In this document: positions 24,486 through 31,819 of the stretch, piece by piece | Layout: every line of letters begins with the position of its first letter | How positions within the stretch are numbered: the stretch's first letter is position 1 | NCBI RefSeq assembly: GCF_001418575.1 | Contig: NZ_LIQR01000198.1 | Location: 1-38,674, forward strand | Direction of reading: 5' to 3' | DNA length: 38,674 bases | Source of the DNA: Peterkaempfera griseoplana | GTDB taxonomy: Bacteria; Actinomycetota; Actinomycetes; Streptomycetales; Streptomycetaceae | Translations under genes and position numbers: made by a program | Notes under the pieces: generated by a model | Database searches by the model: none | What the model saw: the letters and a program-made list of their open reading frames with translations, nothing else | What the model was told of the DNA's origin: nothing

Positions 24486-25628
24486 GTGCACCACACCGGG
24501 AGCGGAGCGGGGCCGGCCGGCCGGCGGCGGCCCGTCGAGGAGGAGATGGCGGCCGCACTGGAGACCTGGCGGCGCGCCGGGCGGCTGCCGTACGCACCTG
24601 GGGCCGGACTGCCGGGATCCCGCGTGCTGGACAGCTGGCACAGTGTCAACGGCGAGCTGGTCGCCTTCACCCTGCTCGCCGGTGAGCCCCGGGCGCAGGC
24701 CGGGCCCTTCGTCTCGGTACGGACCGCGGTGACCGGCGACGACCTGCACGGCGAGGTGCTGAACGGCCTCGACGAGGTGATCGAGGACGAGCGGGACCGC
24801 CTCTTCGAGCTGACCGGCCTGGACGAGGGCGACGGGCCGCGGGAGACCTGCACCTCCGAACTGACGCTGCTGGTGGACGGTGTGCCGGTGCCCGCGAGGG
24901 TGCGGGTGGAGCAGCCCGGCGCCGACGGCGAGGTGGAGCTCTGGGCGGCGCAGCTGACGCTGCGCCGGTCCGGTCGTCCGATGGAGCTGACGGTGACCGT
25001 CCGGGGGTTGCCGGTGGGTGAGCCGCCGCTGGTCGCGGCCGACGACCTGGGCCCCTATCTGGCCGGACGGGAACGGCTGCTGGCGGAGACCGCGTCCGGC
25101 CGGTCCGCCTCGGCGCCGGCCGGGGAGCCGGTGCCGTCCACCGCCGCGCTGGGCCTGTCGGCGCATCGGCAGCTGGCGCTGGACGGTATGGAGCGGTCCC
25201 GGATCCTGGCGCAGCAGCTGAGTGAGGGCCGTACGCCGCGCACCCCCCGCCGGCTGCGGGTGCGGGAGGGTGGTGAGCTCTGGGAGGAGGCGGTGCGGCA
25301 GCAGATGCGGCTGGCCTCGGAGGACCGCTGGGAGGCGGACGAGTCGGTGACCTCGATGGTCAACCAGCTGGGCTGGCTGGCGGAGCGGGCCGACTGGGCG
25401 GTGGGGACCGAGGACGGGCGTCAGGCGGTGGAGGAGACGATCCGTCACACGGTGTTCGGGAGCGAGGTCCCCAGTCTGCGTGCCCAGCTTGCCTGGCGTG
25501 CGGTGTGGAGCGATCCCCGCCACGGGCGGGAGCCGGGGCTGGCGGAGTGGCTGGCGGCCTGGGAGCGCTGGCGGCGGGACCGCAGGCGGGGGGCTCGAAG
25601 GGATCGGGGAGACATCACCTCGCAGTGA
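24486..25628 (+). CDS. Conserved streptomycete protein of unknown function
   Basis: A 380-residue soluble protein with no signal or membrane span that I cannot name. Recognisable stretches are RRPVEEEMAAALETWRRAGR, VLDSWHSVNGELVAFTLLAGEP, EVLNGLDEVIEDERDRLFEL, a beta-rich LLVDGVPVPARVRVE segment, and a helical C-terminus. A basic tail (RRDRRRGARRDRGD) ends it. Start: GTG 24486 is used because the conserved RRPVEEEM segment needs it; ATG 24546 is a possible shorter start but its purine-rich upstream lies too close. Terminators flank it on both sides, so it is monocistronic. Confidence 0.75.
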   Translation: MHHTGSGAGPAGRRRPVEEEMAAALETWRRAGRLPYAPGAGLPGSRVLDSWHSVNGELVAFTLLAGEPRAQAGPFVSVRTAVTGDDLHGEVLNGLDEVIEDERDRLFELTGLDEGDGPRETCTSELTLLVDGVPVPARVRVEQPGADGEVELWAAQLTLRRSGRPMELTVTVRGLPVGEPPLVAADDLGPYLAGRERLLAETASGRSASAPAGEPVPSTAALGLSAHRQLALDGMERSRILAQQLSEGRTPRTPRRLRVREGGELWEEAVRQQMRLASEDRWEADESVTSMVNQLGWLAERADWAVGTEDGRQAVEETIRHTVFGSEVPSLRAQLAWRAVWSDPRHGREPGLAEWLAAWERWRRDRRRGARRDRGDITSQ

Positions 25629-26001
25629 CCGGGGCGTCGAGGCCGGCGCGTCGTACGACCGCTCCGCCGGCCGGTCGGGTGCCGGGCCGCCGGGGCCGCC
25701 GGGGCCGCCCGGGCACGCGGGGCCGTGGTCGTCGACGGGCACCCGCGGCCATGCCCACCGCTCCGAGGACGCGGCCTGTTCCGACGGCCGCCTCCATCGC
25801 CGGTCCCCGCCGCACGGCTCCGGCCAAGGCGGCGGTCGACGCCGGCACCCCGTTCGCGGGCATCCGGACCCCCGGCATCACACCCGGCCGTCCACCGGCC
25901 GCCGGAACCGGACGTGCCCCCGATAACTGATGACACGTCAAAGGCGTTATGGGCGGCGGATTCCGAAAGGCGGCGTCCGCCGCCCGCTTCTCGGCCGTAT
26001 T
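25629..26001. other. Non-coding stretch upstream of the ArsR gene
   Basis: About 370 bp with no gene I can support. It holds a hairpin near its start, three 9-bp GGGCCGCC(G/C) tandem units (25684-25710), and short open frames on both strands with only mediocre third-position GC. An ATG-started frame at 25751-25930 ends in TPGRPPAAGTGRAPDN but has no ribosome site and no recognised family. Confidence 0.5.
25641..25672 (+). terminator. Hairpin, probable terminator
   Basis: GGCCGGCG (25641-25648) and CGCCGGCC (25665-25672) give an 8-bp stem. The 16-nt interior holds the palindrome GTCGTACGAC. It starts 13 nt after the stop at 25628. Confidence 0.65.
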
Positions 26002-26017
26002 GCAGAGACTTCTCTGC
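26002..26017. promoter_or_regulatory. ArsR operator, copy 1
   Basis: GCAGAGA-CT-TCTCTGC, perfect 7-bp arms with a 2-bp centre. Same core as copy 2, with centres 28 bp apart (close to three helical turns), upstream of the ArsR-family gene. Confidence 0.82.
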
Positions 26018-26026
26018 CGAGACACC

Positions 26027-26055
26027 TATGCAGAGAGTTCTCTGCATCCTAGAGT
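26027..26055 (+). promoter_or_regulatory. Putative leaderless promoter of arsR-MFS
   Basis: TATGCA (26027-26032) and TAGAGT (26050-26055) are spaced by 17 bp. The expected transcription start is at 26062, the A of the ATG, giving a leaderless mRNA. No Shine-Dalgarno precedes 26062. Operator copy 2 fills the spacer. Inference from spacing. Confidence 0.4.
26028..26047. promoter_or_regulatory. ArsR operator, copy 2
   Basis: ATGCAGAGAGTTCTCTGCAT, perfect 9-bp arms with a GT centre. It ends 14 bp before the ATG at 26062 and overlaps the proposed promoter spacer, so bound regulator would block transcription. Confidence 0.85.
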
Positions 26056-26061
26056 GTGTCC

Positions 26062-26700
26062 ATGGCCGACACCCCAGCACCCGCATCCGCCCCGGAACCC
26101 GCAACCGGACCCGTTTTCGCCCCAGGCGACAAGCCGGTCCGCCGGATCGACGCCCGCAGCCTGCGCGGCTTGGCACACCCGCTGCGCATGCAGATCCTCG
26201 AACTGCTGAACCTCGACGGACCCGCCACCGCAACCGGGCTCTCCGAGCGCCTCGGCGAGAAGACCGGCACCGTCAGCTGGCATCTGCGTCACCTCGCCGA
26301 GCACGGCTACATCGAGGAGGAGACCGGCCGCGGCACCAGGCGTGAGCGCTGGTGGCGCGTGGTGCAGAGCACCCGGGTACTCAACACCGGCGACTTCAGG
26401 GACTCCCCGCAGGCCCGGGGCGCACTCTCCGTCTACATGCACGAACTGGTGCAGCAGTACTACAACCGTGTGACCGACTACCTCAACGACGACTGGCCGG
26501 AGGAGTGGCGCAACGTCGGAACCCTCTCGGACTGGAGCGACCTGCGGCTGACGCCCGCACAGCTCGGCGCCCTCAACGCGGAGCTGCGCGAGGTCGTCGC
26601 GCGGCACACCCCGGCGCCGGGCACCGAGCCCGGGCCCGACGCGCTCCCCGTCATCGTGCAGCTCCAGTCGTTCCCCCGCCACCCGCGGGGTGGCGCATGA
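26062..26700 (+). CDS. ArsR-family transcriptional regulator
   Basis: A 212-residue winged-helix regulator. The core (about 30-110) reads RSLRGLAHPLRMQILELLNLDGPATATGLSERLGEKTGTVSWHLRHLAEHGYIEEETGRGTRRERWW, the classic ArsR/HTH_20 pattern. There is no cysteine at all, so it is not a metal-thiolate sensor. The C-terminal 100 residues (SVYMHELVQQYYNRVTDYL) probably bind a small ligand and dimerise. It overlaps the MFS gene by ATGA. The two palindromes in its promoter are likely its own operators. Start: ATG 26062; GTG 26056 is in frame but would precede the inferred transcription start. Confidence 0.9.
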   Translation: MADTPAPASAPEPATGPVFAPGDKPVRRIDARSLRGLAHPLRMQILELLNLDGPATATGLSERLGEKTGTVSWHLRHLAEHGYIEEETGRGTRRERWWRVVQSTRVLNTGDFRDSPQARGALSVYMHELVQQYYNRVTDYLNDDWPEEWRNVGTLSDWSDLRLTPAQLGALNAELREVVARHTPAPGTEPGPDALPVIVQLQSFPRHPRGGA

Positions 26701-27998
26701 GCCGCGGACTGCGCGGCGGACTGCTGCGCCGCCACCGGGACTTCCGCCTGCTCTGGTCCGGGGAGACCACGGGCAAGTTCGGCAGCGCCGTCACCGGTGT
26801 GGCCATGCCGCTGGTCGCCGTCTCCACCCTGCACGCGGGCACCCTGGAGGTCAGCCTGCTGAGCGCCGCCGCCTGGCTGCCCTGGCTGCTGATCGGACTC
26901 CCTGCCGGAGCCTGGGTGGACCGGATGCGCCGCCGGCCGGTCATGCTGGTCGCCGACGCGGTCTCCCTGCTGGTCTTCGCCGCCGTCCCGGTCGCCGCCT
27001 GGTGCGGCGCGCTGAGCATCGCCGGGCTGATCGCCGCCTCCCTGCTGGCCGGTACGGCCGCGGTGTTCTTCCAGACCGCCTACAGCGCCTACCTCCCGGG
27101 CCTGCTCGCCCCCGAGGACCGGCCCGAGGGCAACGCCAAGCTGCACGGCAGCGCCTCCGCCGCGCAGATCGCCGGTCTGGGCGCGGGCGGTCTGCTCGCG
27201 CAGGCCCTGGGGGCGGTCAACGCCCTGTTCGGCGATGCGGCCACCTTTCTGGTGTCGGCGCTCTGCCTGCTGAGGATCCGTCACCGTGAGCCGCGCCTCC
27301 CCGCGGCGGAGCGCCCCCGGAAGGCGCTGGTGAAGGAGGTCGGCGACGGACTGCGGCTGGTGGCGGGTGACCCGTGGATCCGTACCATGACGCTCTTCGG
27401 CGCGGTCTCCAACCTCTGGCTGACCGGCTATCAGTCGATCCAGGTGGTGTTCCTGGTCAGGGAGGTCGGACTGGCCTCCGGAGCAGTCGGCGGCCTGATC
27501 GCCGCGAGCAGCATCGGCGGGGTGGTGGGCGCCCTGGTCGCCCGCCGGGTCGCCGCCAGGGCGGGCACCGCCCGGGCGCTGCTGGGCTTCGAGCTGGGCG
27601 TCCCCGTGCTCGCCCTGCTCATCCCGCTCACCACCGGTGGCGCCGGACTGGCCTGCTATGTGGTCGGCGGTCTCGCGGTCTCCGGCGGGGTGGTCGCCGG
27701 AAACGTCATCAAGTCCAGCTTCCAGCAGAGCTACTGCCCGCCCGCCCTGCTCGGCCGGCTCGCTGCCAGCAGCGCCTTCCTCAACTACGGCACCATCCCG
27801 CTCGGCGCCGTCCTCGCCGGAGTGCTCGGCACCACCCTCGGCATCCGGCCGGCGATGTGGATCACCACGGCGGGAGTGCCGCTGGCCGCCCTGATCCTGT
27901 ACTTCTCGCCGATCCGCCGCTGCCGGGACCTGCCGTCCGGCCCTCCGGAGGAGACACGGACCACCGCGCCGCAGCCCGCGGCAGTCGAGCTGGTCTGA
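26697..27998 (+). CDS. MFS exporter (EntS/MFS_3-like) co-transcribed with the ArsR regulator
   Basis: A 433-residue, twelve-helix exporter. The opening LLRRHRDFRLLWSGETTGKFGSAVTGVAMPLVAV is typical of the EntS/MFS_3 group that exports siderophores, macrolides or other drugs. The loop after helix 2 is GAWVDRMRRRPVML. The C-terminal 40 residues are polar and rich in Pro and Thr. Start: ATG 26697 overlaps the regulator stop (ATGA). An ArsR-MFS pair under a self-operator suggests substrate-induced efflux. Substrate unknown. Ends at a convergent terminator. Confidence 0.9.
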   Translation: MSRGLRGGLLRRHRDFRLLWSGETTGKFGSAVTGVAMPLVAVSTLHAGTLEVSLLSAAAWLPWLLIGLPAGAWVDRMRRRPVMLVADAVSLLVFAAVPVAAWCGALSIAGLIAASLLAGTAAVFFQTAYSAYLPGLLAPEDRPEGNAKLHGSASAAQIAGLGAGGLLAQALGAVNALFGDAATFLVSALCLLRIRHREPRLPAAERPRKALVKEVGDGLRLVAGDPWIRTMTLFGAVSNLWLTGYQSIQVVFLVREVGLASGAVGGLIAASSIGGVVGALVARRVAARAGTARALLGFELGVPVLALLIPLTTGGAGLACYVVGGLAVSGGVVAGNVIKSSFQQSYCPPALLGRLAASSAFLNYGTIPLGAVLAGVLGTTLGIRPAMWITTAGVPLAALILYFSPIRRCRDLPSGPPEETRTTAPQPAAVELV

Positions 27999-28046
27999 CG
28001 TACCGGCAGCCATCATGCGGACACACCCACAGCCGGACGGTCCTCC

Positions 28047-28077
28047 CGCCGCCGGCCGGGGATCTCGACCGGCGGCG
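28047..28077. terminator. Bidirectional hairpin terminator
   Basis: CGCCGCCGG (28047-28055) and CCGGCGGCG (28069-28077): a 9-bp perfect stem with a 13-nt loop, between the MFS gene end and the PucR-type gene end. Confidence 0.8.
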
Positions 28078-28085
28078 CCAAGAGG

Positions 28086-29756
28086 TCAGCGGTGTCCGGC
28101 CGCCGGCCCGGGCGGCGCCCCCGCCAGCCGCAGCTGAAGCATCGCCAGCAGCCGCTGCTCGGGATGGGCGAGGTCCAGGCCGGTGAGCTCCTCGGCGCGG
28201 CGGACCCGGTAGCGCAGCGTGTTGGGGTGGATGTGGAGCCGCTCCGCCGCCGAGCGGACGTCGCCGAAGGCGTCCAGGTATGCCAGGACCGACTCGGCGA
28301 GCCGGGTGCCGTGCCGGGCGTCCCGGTCGGTGAGGGCGGTGAGCGCGGGATCGCGCAGCGCGGGCCGGTCGGCGAGCAGCGCGAGGACCTCGCCGAGGAG
28401 GACCTCGGCCGCCACCTCGTCCAGCGAGGCGACCTCGGCGAGCACCCTACCGCGGTCCATCGCCGCGAGCACCCGGTCGGCCTGCCGCCGGGAGTCGGGT
28501 ACCTCCGCGAGCCGGGGGACGACCGGTCCCACCGCCGCCTGGAGGCGTACGCCCAGGTGACGCCCGGCGGCCTCGGTGATCTCCATGACCCAGCCGCGCA
28601 CGGTGGCCGGCGACAGCCCGGCCGGCAGCTCCGGCAGCAGGACGTACACCCGCGACTCGGCCGGGGAGAGCAGGGCGCTGTGATGCCTCGCCGCGGCGTG
28701 CACCGAGATCAGCGCGGTCAGCTCGCTGCGGGTGAACTCCACGCCCGACGCCTCGGAACCGGCGTCCCGGGTGGCGGGGCGCAGGGCGAAGCCGATCACC
28801 AGGGCGGGGCGGCGGGCGTCCAGCCCCAGATGGGTGGCCAGCGACTGCGGGCCCGTGGAGCCGTCCAGCAGCCCTGCCAGCAGCGACTGGGTGAGCCGCA
28901 GGTCGGCGGAGACCTCGCGGCGCCGCCGTACCAGGTGCAGCGCGGCCACCCGGGCCGCGCCCAGCAGTGCCTGTTCCGAGCGGGGCTCCAGCGGGCGTGA
29001 CCCCTCCTGCACCCAGATGGTGCCCAGCGGCTGCGTACCGGCCCGGATGCCGATCGCCAGGCGGCGGCGGATGCCCAGCTCCGGGTGGTCGTCGATGGCG
29101 ATGACCGCGTCCGAGGTGCGCAGATGCTGGAAGACGCCCCACTCCCGGAGCTTGGAGAGGTAGGGCTCGGGGCCCTGCCAGCCCAGGATGGAGAGCCTGC
29201 GCAGGTCGTCCACCTCGTCGGAGGAACGCGAGTAGGCCAGCACCCGGCTGGAGGTGTCCTCGATGGAGACGATGCCGCCGGTCAGTACGGCCGTGGTCTG
29301 GGCCAGCGAGAACAGGTCCCCGCTGCCCTCCGCGCCGCCCGCGCCGGCCTCCGGGCGGCCGCTGCCGAGGACGGCGCGGGCCAGTGCGTCCAGGTGCTCC
29401 CAGCGGGCCTCCCGGCGCACCGACAGCAGCGCCACCCCGGCCTCCGCCGCGGCCTCGCTGAGCATCGCGGCCTGCCCGGGGGCGTCCAGCTTCACCGCGA
29501 CGGCCGCCGCCCCGGCGGCACCGGCCGCCCGCAGCGCGGGCAGCGCCGCGCGGCCGCGGGCCCCGATGGCCAGCACCAGCTCGCCGGGGAGGGCCTGAGC
29601 CGGGTCCTCGGGGTCGAGGATGGCCACGTCACGTACCTCGACGTCGAGCCCCGCCGGGGCGGCCTGCAGCTCCACCAGCGGTTCGCCCAGCGACATCAGC
29701 AGCTGGCGCAGGCTGATGCCCTCCTCGGCCGTGGACGCCGGCTTCTGCTCGGCCAC
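28086..29756 (-). CDS. PucR/CdaR-type regulator of proline catabolism
   Basis: A 556-residue regulator. The N-terminal region EEGISLRQLLMSLGEPLVELQ and following DVAILDPEDPAQALPGELVLAIG is the PucR-type sensor domain. A GAF-like middle follows (SLAQTTAVLTGGIVSIEDTSSRVLAYSRSSDEVDDLRR). The C-terminal CdaR helix-turn-helix reads LAESVLAYLDAFGDVRSAAERLHIHPNTLRYRVRRAEELTGLDL. It is divergent from P5C dehydrogenase; PucR-type activators of proline catabolism (PruR) are known in mycobacteria, so control of that operon is likely. Start: GTG 29756 by homology to a MAEQKP-type N-terminus; ATG 29822 is a longer option. Confidence 0.88.
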   Translation of the reverse strand: MAEQKPASTAEEGISLRQLLMSLGEPLVELQAAPAGLDVEVRDVAILDPEDPAQALPGELVLAIGARGRAALPALRAAGAAGAAAVAVKLDAPGQAAMLSEAAAEAGVALLSVRREARWEHLDALARAVLGSGRPEAGAGGAEGSGDLFSLAQTTAVLTGGIVSIEDTSSRVLAYSRSSDEVDDLRRLSILGWQGPEPYLSKLREWGVFQHLRTSDAVIAIDDHPELGIRRRLAIGIRAGTQPLGTIWVQEGSRPLEPRSEQALLGAARVAALHLVRRRREVSADLRLTQSLLAGLLDGSTGPQSLATHLGLDARRPALVIGFALRPATRDAGSEASGVEFTRSELTALISVHAAARHHSALLSPAESRVYVLLPELPAGLSPATVRGWVMEITEAAGRHLGVRLQAAVGPVVPRLAEVPDSRRQADRVLAAMDRGRVLAEVASLDEVAAEVLLGEVLALLADRPALRDPALTALTDRDARHGTRLAESVLAYLDAFGDVRSAAERLHIHPNTLRYRVRRAEELTGLDLAHPEQRLLAMLQLRLAGAPPGPAAGHR

Positions 29757-29821
29757 CGCTCGCTCACCCCGCTTTCGTACGGGCGGACAAGCCCCGGCCC
29801 CCGATGTTAGCCGCGACGACA

Positions 29822-29850
29822 ACGGTGGGAGGGATAGCAGCTCCTACCGT
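29822..29850. promoter_or_regulatory. Inverted repeat between the PucR-type gene and P5C dehydrogenase gene
   Basis: ACGGTGGGAG-N9-CTCCTACCGT has 9 of 10 arm pairs matching. It is in the divergent control region 53 bp before the dehydrogenase ATG. A TAACAT box on the minus strand (29802-29807) could be the -10 of the regulator gene. Candidate PucR-regulator site. Confidence 0.55.
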
Positions 29851-29902
29851 GGGCAGTGACGCGAGACCCGCGGCCAGAGGCGATTCAAAGGAGAGCGCGC
29901 GC

Positions 29903-31528
29903 ATGGATGCTGTGACCCAGGTCCCCGCGCCGGTGAACGAGCCGGTCCACAGCTACGCCCCCGGCAGCCCTGAGCGGGCCCGTCTGGAGGCGGAGCTGAA
30001 GCGGCTCGCGGCGGAGCCCACCGAGCTGACCATGACCATCGGGGGTGAGCGCCGCCTCGGCGGTGGCGAGCCGATCGACGTGGTCCAGCCGCACAACCAC
30101 GCGGCGAAGCTCGGCACCATGCGCAACGCCACCCGCGACGACGCCCAGGCGGCGGTCGACGCGGCCCTCGCTGCCGCCCCCGCCTGGCGGGCGCTCTCCT
30201 TCGACGACCGCGCCGCGGTCTTCCTCAAGGCCGCCGACCTGCTGTCCGGCCCCTGGCGGGAGACCGTCGCCGCCGCCACCATGCTGGGTCAGTCCAAGAC
30301 CGCCCAGCAGGCCGAGATCGACTCGTCGTGCGAGCTGGTCGACTTCTGGCGGTTCAACGTCCACTTCGCCCGGCAGATCATGGCGGAGCAGCCGGCCTCC
30401 TCGGCCGGTGTGTGGAACCGCAGCGACCACCGCCCGCTCGAGGGCTTCGTCTATGCGATCACCCCGTTCAACTTCACCGCCATCGCCGGCAACCTGCCCA
30501 CCGCCCCGGCGCTGATGGGCAATGTGGTGGTGTGGAAGCCGTCCCCCACCCAGCAGCTCGCCGCGCACCTGCTGATGCAGCTGCTGGAGGAGGCCGGACT
30601 GCCCAAGGGTGTGATCAACATGGTGACCGGTGACGGCCTGGCCGTCTCCGAGGTCGCCCTCGCCCACCCGGAGCTGGCCGGTATCCACTTCACCGGCTCC
30701 ACGCCGACCTTCCAGCACCTGTGGCGCACCGTGGGCGAGAACATCGCCCGCTACCGCAGCTACCCGCGGCTGGTCGGCGAGACCGGCGGCAAGGACTTCA
30801 TCGTCGCCCACCCCTCGGCCGACCCGGCGGTGCTCAGGACCGCGATGACCCGTGGCGCCTTCGAGTTCCAGGGCCAGAAGTGCTCCGCCGCCTCCCGCGC
30901 CTATGTCCCCGCCTCCGTCTGGGAGCGGATCAAGGACGAGTTCCGCGACGAGGTCGAGGGCCTCACCATGGGCGACGTCACCGACCTCGGCAACTTCATG
31001 GGCGCGGTGATCGACGCCCGCGCCTTCGCCAAGAACAAGGCCGCCATCGACCGGGCCAAGGCAGACCCGTCGGTCGAGGTCTTCGCCGGCGGAGGCTACG
31101 ACGACTCGGTGGGCTACTTCGTCCGGCCGACCGTGCTGCTCTGCTCCGACCCGGACGCCGAGTACTTCCGTGAGGAGTACTTCGGCCCGGTCCTCGCGGT
31201 GCACGTCTACGAGGACGAGCGCTACCAGGAGGTGCTGGAGCAGCTGGAGTCGGTCGCCTCGTACGCGCTGACCGGCGCCGTCATCGCCCAGGACCGCGCG
31301 GCGATCGCGCACGCCATGGAGACGCTGCGGTTCGCCGCCGGCAACTTCTACATCAACGACAAGCCCACCGGTGCGGTCGTCGGGCAGCAGCCCTTCGGCG
31401 GGGGCCGGGCCTCCGGCACCAACGACAAGGCCGGCGCCGCCCAGAACCTGCTGCGCTGGACCTCGACACGGTCCATCAAGGAGACGTTCGTCCCGCCGAC
31501 GGACTACCGCTACCCGCACATGGGCTGA
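29903..31528 (+). CDS. pruA: Delta-1-pyrroline-5-carboxylate dehydrogenase
   Basis: NAD-dependent enzyme that oxidises glutamate-5-semialdehyde (open form of P5C) to glutamate, the second step of proline breakdown. The 541-residue monofunctional protein has the catalytic glutamate in LVGETGGKDF (E293), the nucleophile cysteine in FQGQKCSAAS (C327), the AITPFNFTAIAGNLPTAPALMGN fold region, and the C-terminal PTGAVVGQQPFGGGRASGTNDKAG motif. Start: ATG 29903 with AAAGGAGAG 8 nt upstream. It precedes proline dehydrogenase, from which it is separated by 291 nt with a hairpin. Confidence 0.96.
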   Translation: MDAVTQVPAPVNEPVHSYAPGSPERARLEAELKRLAAEPTELTMTIGGERRLGGGEPIDVVQPHNHAAKLGTMRNATRDDAQAAVDAALAAAPAWRALSFDDRAAVFLKAADLLSGPWRETVAAATMLGQSKTAQQAEIDSSCELVDFWRFNVHFARQIMAEQPASSAGVWNRSDHRPLEGFVYAITPFNFTAIAGNLPTAPALMGNVVVWKPSPTQQLAAHLLMQLLEEAGLPKGVINMVTGDGLAVSEVALAHPELAGIHFTGSTPTFQHLWRTVGENIARYRSYPRLVGETGGKDFIVAHPSADPAVLRTAMTRGAFEFQGQKCSAASRAYVPASVWERIKDEFRDEVEGLTMGDVTDLGNFMGAVIDARAFAKNKAAIDRAKADPSVEVFAGGGYDDSVGYFVRPTVLLCSDPDAEYFREEYFGPVLAVHVYEDERYQEVLEQLESVASYALTGAVIAQDRAAIAHAMETLRFAAGNFYINDKPTGAVVGQQPFGGGRASGTNDKAGAAQNLLRWTSTRSIKETFVPPTDYRYPHMG

Positions 31529-31542
31529 CGGTCCGTGAGGCT

Positions 31543-31574
31543 ACCCGCCGGTCCTGGGTTTGGGTCCGGCGGGT
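31543..31574 (+). terminator. Hairpin between P5C dehydrogenase and proline dehydrogenase genes
   Basis: ACCCGCCGG (31543-31551) and CCGGCGGGT (31566-31574) form a 9-bp perfect stem with a 14-nt G/T-rich loop, 14 nt after the pruA stop. It may terminate or attenuate read-through to the downstream gene. Confidence 0.7.
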
Positions 31575-31637
31575 GCGGGCAGACGCCGTACGGGTCACCC
31601 CGTCGGGCCGTCGCCCCGGTCCGACCCCGAACGTGTC

Positions 31638-31696
31638 GCGCATCCCCCCGCGCGGCACCGGGCGCACTCCAGCGCGGCCGGCGCATCCCCCCGCGC
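31638..31696. repeat. 16-bp direct repeat in the pruA-prodH gap
   Basis: GCGCATCCCCCCGCGC is present exactly twice, at 31638-31653 and 31681-31696, 43 bp apart. The surroundings are C-rich and carry no gene. It could be a binding site, a leader structure, or a relic of duplication. Confidence 0.75.
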
Positions 31697-31819
31697 CAGG
31701 CCCTGGAACGCGTCCGGCGGGCGCGCCGCACCCCCCCTTGCGGCGTGCCCGCCCATCTCCTGCCACTCCCCATCGCCGCCCCCGGCCCTCCGGCGCGGCC
31801 CGTGAACTCTGGAGTTGCC

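Noticed and set aside
20647-24597. A minus-strand open frame of 1316 codons
   Set aside because: It lies antisense to the phospholipase C gene and the acidic protein gene, is low-complexity (Gly/Val/Arg/Asp-rich), and arises from the codon bias of the real genes on the plus strand.
25684-25710. Three tandem GGGCCGCC(G/C) units that could encode a collagen-like GPP repeat
   Set aside because: Short, in a region with no supported gene; likely simple-sequence slippage in GC-rich DNA.
25615-26025. Possible 136-codon gene on the minus strand in the non-coding stretch before arsR
   Set aside because: It would start inside the operator region, has Arg/Pro/Gly low-complexity composition, no ribosome site and no recognised family.
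29885-31519. Minus-strand frame of 544 codons opposite P5C dehydrogenase
   Set aside because: Antisense shadow; the plus strand contains the catalytic motifs and a ribosome site.
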